From contig JAGOUA010000013.1 in NCBI GenBank assembly GCA_018061485.1, positions 1-16,257 on the forward strand: a stretch of 16,257 nucleotides of DNA. Direction: 5' to 3'. Position numbers and translations under genes: made by a program. The notes beneath the pieces are model-generated. The model saw only the letters and a program-made list of their open reading frames with translations, had not been told where the DNA came from and ran no database searches. The DNA comes from Patescibacteria group bacterium (lineage in GTDB: Bacteria; Patescibacteriota; Patescibacteriia; 2-12-FULL-60-25). Positions 5,334 through 12,010 of this stretch are shown piece by piece. Each line of letters begins with the position of its first letter. Position 1 is the first letter of the stretch.

Positions 5334-5381
5334 GCGCGGTATAAGTCCTTCGAGTACTCAGTCTCTCAGAATCTGCCCCCA

Positions 5382-5410
5382 TTCCCAAAAGGGCCTAGAC
5401 CTGCTACGGT
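5382..5410 (+). promoter_or_regulatory. Predicted leaderless promoter of the small P-loop kinase gene
   Basis: TTCCCA (5382-5387), 17-nt spacer ending in TGC, TACGGT (5405-5410), then 6 nt to ATG 5417. An extended -10 (TGCTACGGT) is present, closely like TGCTACCCT before the kinase at 1871. GAGGG just before the ATG is too close to act as a normal Shine-Dalgarno. Confidence 0.4.
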
Positions 5411-5416
5411 GAGGGT

Positions 5417-5920
5417 ATGAAGCAGATCGTTGTCCTGAACGGACCCGCCGGCGTTGGAAAAACGACCACCAGCAGGCTGCTCGCGGGTCTTTCGCGGAAC
5501 GGCGCTTGTATTGAGGGTGACGCGCTCAAACACTTTATCGTCACCAAGGAAGAGGGGGCTGTGAAGGGGCGGCTGGGCTATAAAAACGGGGCGAGTTTGG
5601 CACGCAACTTTCTCGATGCAGGGTACGATCTTGTGGTATTTGAGTATATCTTTCCGAGCCAGGAACAGATCAACTATTTTTTGGAGGTTTTTGATAAGCG
5701 CGCAGATGAGCAGGTCCGCGTTATTACGCTCTGGGCGCCTCTTGAGGTGGTTATGACGCGAGAAGCGCACAGACCAAATCGCGAACGTCTGGGGGATCGA
5801 CTCACCGAATGCTGGAAAGAACTCGAAGGAAACCTCGATACGCTTGGCGAGGTAATGATGACGCATACTCTTTCGCCAGAGCAAGTTGCGCAGATGATTT
5901 TTCATTCGCTGGATCGATGA
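5417..5920 (+). CDS. Small P-loop kinase, AAA_33 / chloramphenicol-phosphotransferase-like
   Basis: A 167-residue P-loop kinase. Walker A is NGPAGVGKTTT (Lys15) right after the first strand. CIEGDALKHF (31-40) fits the substrate-side acidic pair Glu33/Asp35 of the shikimate-kinase/CPT-like fold. YDLVVFEYIFP (70-80) is the third strand with a carboxylate. The arginine-rich REAHRPNRERLGDR (115-128) is a plausible lid that binds the transferred phosphate. The length is normal for a minimal nucleotide or antibiotic kinase. The substrate is unknown; family members include chloramphenicol phosphotransferase, gluconate kinase-like enzymes and polynucleotide-kinase-like proteins. A longer frame on the opposite strand lacks any motif and is taken as a shadow. 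The gene stands alone and converges with the leftward gene ending at 6024; bases 5921-6023 hold nothing I recognise. Confidence 0.8.
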   Translation: MKQIVVLNGPAGVGKTTTSRLLAGLSRNGACIEGDALKHFIVTKEEGAVKGRLGYKNGASLARNFLDAGYDLVVFEYIFPSQEQINYFLEVFDKRADEQVRVITLWAPLEVVMTREAHRPNRERLGDRLTECWKELEGNLDTLGEVMMTHTLSPEQVAQMIFHSLDR

Positions 5921-6023
5921 GTAGACGTAAAAACAGTTTATAATTTGCCACGCATTCATGTACTGCCACGATTGAGCGGCTACGTCGGTATGCACGCGGA
6001 AGATCGTTGCAGGCACGCTACTC

Positions 6024-6680
6024 TTAGCGCGCTCCAAATCGGGCATCCTGCTCTTGTTGAAACTCGCTGTGTTTTTCTACGTTATGACGTTTTCTTTGTG
6101 TGGATAGGGTGGGTATGTCTTCTGCCAGAAGATCCCACAGCATCTTAAGCTCTTCGTCAGAAAGAAGCTTGGTCATGGTAAAACTCACAGCCTCTTGATT
6201 GATTAAGAGCTTCGCGCCCATCTCCTGAAACGCGCTTTGTACTGCCTCGGAAGGCGTGTAGCTCTCTAATTCTGGTACAGCAGGATTGAAGCGCATGTTT
6301 TGGTTCTCGGCACCGCCAAAGCCCGATTCGTAGGTCGGGTACCCTTTTCTGTAGAGAGCGAAAACCGCGTCACGAGAAGGCGGCTCGATCCATTCGCGGT
6401 AGACACTAAGGCGGTATTCCTCATCCGTAGCTTTTGGGTTGTTGGCAATGCGCTCTTTTGCTTCTTTGTGCGCCTGCTTTACGTGGCGACGTCGCTGATG
6501 AGCGAAGGCGCGTATGAGCTCCATCCGCTCCCAAGGGATCTTGGTACCTGTTCGTTGCTCGGCGAATACGCGCAGTCGTTCCAGATCTCCGTCCGTTCCT
6601 TCTTCGAGGATGCGTTGGATTGTTTCGCCTTTCGTGAGATCTTCTTCTTGCGTAGGGAATTCGGGATGTTTTAGAGGCAT
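6024..6680 (-). CDS. Hypothetical protein, 218 residues
   Basis: I do not recognise this protein. It is rich in charged residues and predicted mainly helical. The N-terminal half has GETIQRILEEGTDGDLERLRVF and a basic helix (RAFAHQRRRHVKQAHKEAKERI). The middle has an aromatic, turn-rich stretch (LYRKGYPTYESGFGGAENQN). The C-terminal helix contains LLSDEELKMLWDLLAEDIP, and the tail is Gln/Glu/Arg-rich. No signal peptide or membrane segment is seen, so it is likely cytoplasmic. The start is uncertain. ATG 6680 gives a natural N-terminus (MPLKHPEFPTQEE). ATG 6740 would add 20 residues; on the minus strand TATAGC lies 5 nt before it, so a leaderless start there is possible. The gene is divergent from enolase. 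Confidence 0.65.
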   Translation of the reverse strand: MPLKHPEFPTQEEDLTKGETIQRILEEGTDGDLERLRVFAEQRTGTKIPWERMELIRAFAHQRRRHVKQAHKEAKERIANNPKATDEEYRLSVYREWIEPPSRDAVFALYRKGYPTYESGFGGAENQNMRFNPAVPELESYTPSEAVQSAFQEMGAKLLINQEAVSFTMTKLLSDEELKMLWDLLAEDIPTLSTQRKRHNVEKHSEFQQEQDARFGAR

Positions 6681-6744
6681 ACAAAAGAGAGAGGAGAGAT
6701 GTGTTGAATGCGACGTTAGGAGTATATTCTGTGAGCGCATTCTC

Positions 6745-6753
6745 TGCTATACT
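6745..6753 (+). promoter_or_regulatory. Extended -10 promoter of enolase
   Basis: TGC (6745-6747) directly before TATACT (6748-6753) is a strong extended -10; no convincing -35 is seen. The ATG of eno is 14 nt further, so the leader would be only about 7 nt and could hold no Shine-Dalgarno site. Confidence 0.55.
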
Positions 6754-6767
6754 CCCTGATGTAACGT

Positions 6768-8045
6768 ATGTTCTTTTCCACTCCACGCATCGCTCGTGTG
6801 CATGCACGCGAAATTCTTGATTCTCGAGGCAATCCCACCGTCGCGTGTCGCGTGACGCTGCGATCGGGCGTGTCTGCCGAGGCAAAAGTGCCGTCGGGCG
6901 CATCTACGGGCTCGCACGAGGCGGTTGAGCTGCGCGATGGCGGCAAGCGGTATCACGGCAAAGGCGTCCTCAAGGCGGTGAAGCATATCAATGAGCGCAT
7001 CGCTCCGCTCCTCAAAGGCGTGCGGGTGTTTCGTCAGCAAGATATTGATCACGTGATGATCGAGCTTGATGGCACGGAGAACAAAAAGATGCTCGGCGCG
7101 AACGCGATCTTAGCGGTGTCGCTCGCGTGTGCGCAGGCGGCGGCCATGGAGCGACGTCTTTCGCTGTGGCGATCTCTTCGCGAGACGTTTGATTTTGTAC
7201 GCTCGCCAGGTTTGCCTATTCCCACGATGAACCTACTCAACGGGGGAGCGCATGCGGGATGGTCGACGGACATTCAAGAATGTATGGTGGTGCCAAAAAT
7301 GCGCACGTTTGCCGAACGGGTTCGTGCTGGTTCAGAGATTTTTCATACGCTGAAAGAACTGCTTGCTGAAGAGGGTTTCGCCACGACGGTGGGAGACGAG
7401 GGCGGGTTCGCGCCACGGTTACCCGATGGGGAGGCCGCGCTCGCGTTACTCGTAAAAGCGATAAAGCAGGCGAAATATAAACCGGGAACGCAGGTTGGAT
7501 TGGCGGTGGATGTGGCAAGTTCGGAGCTGTATGACGCAAAAACCAAGCGGTACCATTTTCGATCGGAAGGGCGTACCTATACCGCAACACAGCTCTTAGA
7601 GCGGTATAGCGCGTGGCAAGAACGCTTTCCGATGGAATCCATCGAAGATCCGTTTGCGGAAGATGATTGGCAAGCGTGGACCAATGCTTTTCCGGTTCTT
7701 CAAAAAAAGAGCGTGATCGTGGGAGATGATTTTCTTGTCACGAACACCAAGCGCTTAACGCAGGCTATTCAAACGCAAGCAGCGAACGCGATTCTCGTGA
7801 AGGTGAATCAAATCGGTACGCTGACCGAAGCGGTCGAGGCGATCACACTCGCGCATAAAGCTGGGTGGAAGACCTCACTTTCGCATCGGTCTGGCGAGAC
7901 GTCTGACACGTGTATCGCCGATATCGCGGCGGCGTGTGGTTCGGAGTACATCAAAACAGGTTCGCTGAGTCGTTCAGAACGTGTCGAGAAATATAATAGA
8001 TTGATGGAGATCGAAGAGGAGATGCAGGCGTTAGGTATTGAATAG
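6768..8045 (+). CDS. eno: Enolase (phosphopyruvate hydratase)
   Basis: Enolase converts 2-phosphoglycerate to phosphoenolpyruvate in glycolysis and also works in the reverse direction; it is cytoplasmic and usually oligomeric. At 425 residues it is a normal, full-length enolase. The N-terminal domain shows ILDSRGNPTV (16-25) and the substrate loop PSGASTG (42-48). Catalytic residues are present: Glu211 in GDEGGFAP, Lys345 in LVKVNQIGT, and His373 and Ser375 in SHRSGET. Mg ligands are Asp248 (LAVDVA), Glu293 (SIEDP) and Asp320 or 321 (VGDD). Two motif variants are visible: GDDFLVTN where many enolases read GDDLFVTN, and SGETSD for SGETED. Neither removes a catalytic residue. The start ATG 6768 lies just after an extended -10. 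Confidence 0.98.
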   Translation: MFFSTPRIARVHAREILDSRGNPTVACRVTLRSGVSAEAKVPSGASTGSHEAVELRDGGKRYHGKGVLKAVKHINERIAPLLKGVRVFRQQDIDHVMIELDGTENKKMLGANAILAVSLACAQAAAMERRLSLWRSLRETFDFVRSPGLPIPTMNLLNGGAHAGWSTDIQECMVVPKMRTFAERVRAGSEIFHTLKELLAEEGFATTVGDEGGFAPRLPDGEAALALLVKAIKQAKYKPGTQVGLAVDVASSELYDAKTKRYHFRSEGRTYTATQLLERYSAWQERFPMESIEDPFAEDDWQAWTNAFPVLQKKSVIVGDDFLVTNTKRLTQAIQTQAANAILVKVNQIGTLTEAVEAITLAHKAGWKTSLSHRSGETSDTCIADIAAACGSEYIKTGSLSRSERVEKYNRLMEIEEEMQALGIE

Positions 8046-8070
8046 GTTGCCATATAGAGACGCGGCAAGC

Positions 8071-8099
8071 TTGATTTTCCCTCGTGAAACGGGTTGAAT
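8071..8099 (+). promoter_or_regulatory. Predicted leaderless promoter of the miaB operon
   Basis: TTGATT (8071-8076, 4 of 6), 17-nt spacer, TTGAAT (8094-8099, 4 of 6 but lacking the usual A at position 2), then 6 nt to ATG 8106. No Shine-Dalgarno site precedes the ATG. It lies between eno and miaB. Confidence 0.35.
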
Positions 8100-8105
8100 G
8101 CGTCT

Positions 8106-9431
8106 ATGCCTCAACCGCTGTATCACATCACGACCTACGGATGCCAAATGAATAAAAACGACTCTGAGCGCATCGCGAGTCTTTTGCGTTCGTTGGGCTT
8201 TTCCGCCACGGAAGACGAGTCAGCAGCGGATCTGATTTTGGTGAATACCTGTAGTGTTCGACAGTCGGCGGAAGACCGTGTGTTTGGCTCGCAAGAGAAG
8301 TATTTGGACTATAAAAAGACGCGTCCAAACATCATTGTGGCGGTAACAGGGTGTATGCCTGGACGGGATAAAGCACGAGAGTTTCGCAAGCGTTTGCCGG
8401 CAACCGACCTGTATTTTCCAACGCCGGAAATGGTGCATCTGCCAAAATGGATCGCGGAGCTTCGTCCGGACTTGGTGAACTCAGAATCGCTTGAGCAGGA
8501 TTATCTCAAGATTCGGCCGCTGCGCGCGCCATCCGTGCAGGCGTATGTCACGATTCAAACGGGGTGTAACAAATTTTGTACGTACTGCGTGGTGCCGTAT
8601 GCACGTGGGCTTGAGCGTAACCGTCCCACTAAAGACATCTTGGATGAATGTCGCGAGCTCGTGGCGCATGGTATCAAAGAAATTACGCTCCTTGGTCAGA
8701 CGGTGAATTCGTTTATCGCGACCGATCCAGAGAGCTTTTCGGTGCAGAATCCGTACAAGAACCATTTTGCCGCCCTTCTTTGGGAAGTGAATCAACTTGA
8801 AGGACTTGAGCGCGTGCATTGGACGGCGGCACATCCTGTGTCGATGCATGATGAGGTGATTGATGCGCTCGCATTACCTAAACAGGTGCGCTATTTGCAT
8901 TTGCCGGTGCAGTCGGGGAGTAGCGAGGTGTTACGTCGGATGAATCGCAAATATACCCGCGAAGAGTATCTCGTTTGTATTCAGAAGATTCGCATGCGCG
9001 TGCCGGATCTCATTTTTGGAACGGATATTATTGTAGGATTTTCGGGAGAGACGCGCGAACAGTTTGAAGAGACGTTGTCGTTGTATCGAGAAGTGGACTT
9101 TGCGATCTCGTATAACGCGCAGTACTCCGTACGTTCGGGAACGCTCGCGCCGCGCCTGTTTCCGGATGATGTTGCACCAGAAGAAAAACGCGATCGCTGG
9201 GATGCGCTGCAAGAACTCATGAAAGAACGATCGCTCGCGAGTAACACGGCGCTTATCGGTACCGAGCAACGCATGCTCGTTGAACGCATAGAAGACGGTA
9301 TTGCGATCGGGACGACAGATGCGCTCAAGGTGTGCCGATTTCCCTCGACGGATCAATCGCTTGTTGGAAGTTTTATCCCTGTTCGTGTTCGTGGAGCAAA
9401 AACATGGGTGCTTGATGTGACAAAATTATGA
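8106..9431 (+). CDS. miaB: tRNA-2-methylthio-N6-dimethylallyladenosine synthase MiaB
   Basis: Radical-SAM methylthiotransferase that converts i6A37 of tRNAs reading UNN codons to ms2i6A37, after MiaA has added the dimethylallyl group. The 441-residue protein shows all three parts. The N-terminal MTTase domain has auxiliary-cluster cysteines Cys13 (TYGCQMN), Cys49 (NTCSVR) and Cys83 (TGCMPG). The radical-SAM core has Cys154, Cys158 and Cys161 in GCNKFCTYC. The C-terminal TRAM domain ends in VPVRV-type strands (FIPVRVRGAKTWVL). TYGCQMN and the CxxxCxxC spacing favour MiaB over RimO or MtaB. ATG 8106 is preferred to TTG 8094 because MiaB proteins start close to this point. The stop overlaps the miaA start by 4 nt (ATGA), implying translational coupling with the partner enzyme. 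Confidence 0.96.
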   Translation: MPQPLYHITTYGCQMNKNDSERIASLLRSLGFSATEDESAADLILVNTCSVRQSAEDRVFGSQEKYLDYKKTRPNIIVAVTGCMPGRDKAREFRKRLPATDLYFPTPEMVHLPKWIAELRPDLVNSESLEQDYLKIRPLRAPSVQAYVTIQTGCNKFCTYCVVPYARGLERNRPTKDILDECRELVAHGIKEITLLGQTVNSFIATDPESFSVQNPYKNHFAALLWEVNQLEGLERVHWTAAHPVSMHDEVIDALALPKQVRYLHLPVQSGSSEVLRRMNRKYTREEYLVCIQKIRMRVPDLIFGTDIIVGFSGETREQFEETLSLYREVDFAISYNAQYSVRSGTLAPRLFPDDVAPEEKRDRWDALQELMKERSLASNTALIGTEQRMLVERIEDGIAIGTTDALKVCRFPSTDQSLVGSFIPVRVRGAKTWVLDVTKL

Positions 9432-10351
9432 ACGAACTCCTTCCGGTGCTCGTGATTACGGGAACGACGTCTTCAGGGAAGACGCGTCTTGGTATAGACC
9501 TGGCCAAGCGTTACGGGGGCGAAGTGATAAATGCGGATGCGCGCCAAATCTATGGCGAGGGCCGTATTGGAACGGGCGTGCCGCAAGGAACGTGGGAGAG
9601 GCGCGATGGGCATGAGGTATACATGGTGGAAGGAGTGCCGCATCACTTGATGGCGTATGCGTCGGCTGATGAGGTGTTATCGGTGGCAGCGTGGGTTCGC
9701 CGGGCGGATCAAGTGATTCGGGAGGTTATTGCCCGTGGTCAGTTGCCAATCATCGTGGGTGGAACGGGTTTATGGATCCGTGCTCTTACAGAGGGGTTTG
9801 TGTTTGACGGAGAGATCGATCCGGCAATTCGTGAGCGTGTGCTTGCTCTATCGGCAGAAGAGCGGTTAGCGCTTCTTCAAACCTATCCAAATCACGAGTT
9901 GGTAGACGCGAAGAATCCGCATCGTGTGTTGCGCGCTCTCGAGAAGGGGCTTGCCGGTCAGTCGCTGGTGCCACAGCGTCGTCCATCTCCGTATACGTGT
10001 CTGAAAATAGCTCGTGCGTGGAGTTCTGAAGAGGCATATGCGCGCCTGTGTCAGGACGTGGAAGAGCGGTTTGCGCGAGGATGGATGGAGGAAGTGCGTT
10101 CCTTGGTTGAACGGGGAGTGTCTTCTGCTTCGCCCCTTCTTACCTCGATCGGGTTTCCTGCTCTTGTGCAGGCGATAGCATCGGGAGAGGGAGAAACGTT
10201 GTTGCTTCGCGAACGAGTGATCGCTGATACATGGCAGTATATTCGTCGTCAGCGCACGTGGTTTCGTAAAGAGCCTCGCTTACAGTGGGTGGTGACGCCA
10301 GAAGAGGCGGTTGATGCCGTAGAGCGTTGGCGTCAAAGCGTGGTACCATAG
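9428..10351 (+). CDS. miaA: tRNA dimethylallyltransferase MiaA
   Basis: Transfers a dimethylallyl group from DMAPP to N6 of A37 in tRNAs reading UNN codons, making the substrate for MiaB. The 307-residue protein begins with P-loop VITGTTSSGKTRL (9-21). DARQIY (37-42) replaces the usual DSMQVY; the Asp that acts as general base is kept. Other family marks are VGGTGLWIRAL, NPHRVLRALE and the C-terminal RRQRTWFRKE. The segment before NPHRVLRALE is shorter than in many homologues. Overlap with miaB (ATGA) means the two enzymes of one pathway are made together. The EVE gene follows after 8 nt. Confidence 0.96.
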   Translation: MNELLPVLVITGTTSSGKTRLGIDLAKRYGGEVINADARQIYGEGRIGTGVPQGTWERRDGHEVYMVEGVPHHLMAYASADEVLSVAAWVRRADQVIREVIARGQLPIIVGGTGLWIRALTEGFVFDGEIDPAIRERVLALSAEERLALLQTYPNHELVDAKNPHRVLRALEKGLAGQSLVPQRRPSPYTCLKIARAWSSEEAYARLCQDVEERFARGWMEEVRSLVERGVSSASPLLTSIGFPALVQAIASGEGETLLLRERVIADTWQYIRRQRTWFRKEPRLQWVVTPEEAVDAVERWRQSVVP

Positions 10352-10359
10352 GGGTATCT

Positions 10360-10770
10360 ATGCGCTATTGGCTGATCAAGAGCGATCCTGAAACGTACGA
10401 TTGGGCACGGCTTGTTCGTGACAAGGGAACGCGTTGGGACGGGGTGCGGAACGCTCTTGCAAAGCGATTTTTAAGCGAGATGCGCGTTGGTGATAAGGCG
10501 CTATTTTATCACAGTCAAACCGATAAGGCGGTGGTTGGTACGGTTCGGATCACAAAGGCCGCTTATCCAGATCCGACCGCCTCGAGCGGTTCATGGCTCT
10601 GTGTTGATATTGGGCCGCAGGAAGCATGGGAAAAGCCCGTGACACTGGCTGAACTCAAGCGTGATGCGCAACTCAAAGAACTCGCCATGCTTCGGCAGTC
10701 TCGTCTTTCAGTGAGTCCTGTTTCTATGCAAGAATGGAACGTGATTCAAGATCTACGTTCTGCTGTATGA
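10360..10770 (+). CDS. EVE domain-containing protein
   Basis: A 136-residue stand-alone EVE domain. The domain is related to PUA and YTH folds and binds modified bases in DNA or RNA. It starts MRYWLIKSDPETYDWARL and continues with WDGVRNALAKRFL, MRVGDKALFYHS, VVGTVRITKAAYPDPTA and a C-terminal RLSVSPVSMQEW, in the order expected for EVE proteins (compare human THYN1). The conserved aromatic residues of the binding pocket seem present. The start at ATG 10360 fits the domain edge; upstream in-frame codons overlap miaA. It sits 8 nt after miaA, so a link to modified RNA bases is attractive, but EVE proteins are also known in DNA-modification contexts. Confidence 0.9.
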   Translation: MRYWLIKSDPETYDWARLVRDKGTRWDGVRNALAKRFLSEMRVGDKALFYHSQTDKAVVGTVRITKAAYPDPTASSGSWLCVDIGPQEAWEKPVTLAELKRDAQLKELAMLRQSRLSVSPVSMQEWNVIQDLRSAV

Positions 10771-10778
10771 GGTGGAGT

Positions 10779-11243
10779 ATGCGCGCTTGGCATCCCGTGC
10801 TGCTATTGACCGGTTTGATGGATGATCGAGTGGCTGAATTACGGCGATTTCTGCTGTCGTCTGGCGGTGTTTGTGAATGGACGGGTGAGGGGAGCGTGCC
10901 TCGTTGGATGAAGTCAGCTCTTCAAGCGGGCTATACATTTTTGGAAGTGTGGGAGGGTATATCATCGCGTTTGGTATTGCCGTCTGAGGTCCAGCGTCAT
11001 ACGACGCTTGTAGGGCTGGTGCGATCATGGCGTTCTTCCGTCGAGCGTTGGCGCGTACACGTCCCAGATGGTAGGGCGGAGGCGTCCACCGAGCAGCTCG
11101 TCCGATGGAAAGCGGGGTTGAGTGACCTACTGACGCGTGTGTTACGGGGTATATATTGTTGCCTGCGTGCAGGATATGGCGTTTGGCAGTGGGTGAAAGC
11201 TGTTGGTCGGGCGATACAGCTTCACGGGAGAGCTGGGCGATAA
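10779..11243 (+). CDS. Hypothetical protein in the miaB-miaA-EVE operon, 154 residues
   Basis: I do not recognise this protein. The start is set at ATG 10779, preceded by GAGGTG (10769-10774), one of the few good Shine-Dalgarno matches in the window. ATG 10767 overlaps the EVE stop (ATGA) and is the alternative, adding four residues. The sequence is strikingly rich in Trp, Arg, Leu and Val (WHPVLLLTGLMDDRVAELRRFLL, RSWRSSVERWRVHV, LLTRVLRGIYCCLRAGYGVW). It has two central amphipathic stretches and a C-terminal region with weak hydrophobicity. No metal-binding or catalytic motif is seen. It lies after EVE with overlap or near-overlap and 38 nt before lepB, so it belongs to the same operon. A longer opposite-strand frame overlapping it and lepB has no family features and is rejected. 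Confidence 0.65.
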   Translation: MRAWHPVLLLTGLMDDRVAELRRFLLSSGGVCEWTGEGSVPRWMKSALQAGYTFLEVWEGISSRLVLPSEVQRHTTLVGLVRSWRSSVERWRVHVPDGRAEASTEQLVRWKAGLSDLLTRVLRGIYCCLRAGYGVWQWVKAVGRAIQLHGRAGR

Positions 11244-11246
11244 ACC

Positions 11247-11275
11247 TCGACAGGTACGCGCGCAAGGAATACGCT
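11247..11275 (+). promoter_or_regulatory. Predicted leaderless promoter of lepB
   Basis: TCGACA (11247-11252, 5 of 6), 17-nt spacer, TACGCT (11270-11275), then 6 nt to ATG 11282. Transcription would begin at or next to the ATG. The AAGGA in the spacer is too far from the ATG for a normal ribosome binding site. Confidence 0.4.
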
Positions 11276-11281
11276 GAACCT

Positions 11282-11935
11282 ATGCTTCCTTCTTCTTCGC
11301 AAGACGCTGCCGCCTCGTTGACTATCAGTAAACCCCAACAAACCCCCGAAAAAGACTCGACAGATTGGGGGGAGTTGGTACGTATTGTCACCATCACGAT
11401 TGCGCTCGTGATTGGATTTCGTGTCTTTATCGCGAATCCGTTTAAGGTGGAAGGTAAGAGTATGGAGCCCACCTATTTTGATAAAGAATATCTTGTCATT
11501 GAAGAGCTTTCCTATCGCTTTCAGGATCCTGTGCGTGGGCAAGTGGTGGTACTTCGTCCACCAACAGAGCCGAAAAAGTACTTTATTAAGCGGATTATTG
11601 GTCTTCCCGGAGAGACCGTTGAGCTGAATCAGGGGGTGGTGACGATTTACAATAAAGCGTATCCCACGGGATGGGTGTTGCGTGAAGATACGTATATTGA
11701 TTTGGCGGACATGACACAGGATGAACGCGATTCTCTAACGATGCGCCCCATGACGCTTGGCGCGGATGAGTACTTTGTGTTGGGGGATAACCGTCTCGCG
11801 AGCTTTGATTCTCGTTTCTTTGGGCCGATTACCCGAGAAGCATTGGTCGGTCGAGCGTGGGTTCGTGGGTGGCCGATCCATCGATGGGGATCGTTAACCC
11901 AGATTCCCGCGTACCCAGTCCCGTTGAATAAGTAA
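11282..11935 (+). CDS. lepB: Signal peptidase I
   Basis: Type I signal peptidase, a membrane serine protease that removes signal peptides from exported proteins. The 217-residue protein has a cytoplasmic N-terminus of about 32 residues, one transmembrane helix (about 33-50, VRIVTITIALVIGFRVFI) and an extracytoplasmic catalytic domain. The nucleophile is Ser60 in VEGKSMEPT (box B). The general base is Lys103 in KYFIKRIIGLPGE (box D). Box E is GDNRLASFDSRFFGP (168-182), with GDN and S.DSR as expected. The frame is open further upstream, but ATG 11282 gives a normal topology and sits 6 nt behind a promoter-like -10. Substrates may include the exported protein encoded at the right end of this window. 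Confidence 0.95.
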   Translation: MLPSSSQDAAASLTISKPQQTPEKDSTDWGELVRIVTITIALVIGFRVFIANPFKVEGKSMEPTYFDKEYLVIEELSYRFQDPVRGQVVVLRPPTEPKKYFIKRIIGLPGETVELNQGVVTIYNKAYPTGWVLREDTYIDLADMTQDERDSLTMRPMTLGADEYFVLGDNRLASFDSRFFGPITREALVGRAWVRGWPIHRWGSLTQIPAYPVPLNK

Positions 11936-11952
11936 GGGCACATTCGCCAGAA

Positions 11953-11981
11953 TTGTCTTTTTCGCGGTTCTTTGATAGTGT
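11953..11981 (+). promoter_or_regulatory. Possible promoter of hisS
   Basis: TTGTCT (11953-11958, 4 of 6), 17-nt spacer, TAGTGT (11976-11981). It lies 29 nt before ATG 12011. The -10 is weak, so this is a tentative site. Confidence 0.3.
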
Positions 11982-12010
11982 TGCGCCATTGAGCCTCGTT
12001 ATTTTTCCCT

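Noticed and set aside
5939..5944. Perfect TATAAT after the small kinase gene
   Set aside because: No -35 element lies at the right distance, and the only frame downstream is a short TTG-started one antisense to the 218-residue gene.
5366..6046. Long minus-strand open frame of 226 codons over the small kinase gene
   Set aside because: The plus strand here encodes a clear P-loop kinase with Walker A at the expected place. The minus frame shows no motif and overlaps the end of another gene.
10753..11472. Minus-strand open frame of 239 codons across the 154-residue gene and the start of lepB
   Set aside because: It overlaps the certain lepB coding region, has composition typical of an antisense frame and has no recognisable domain.
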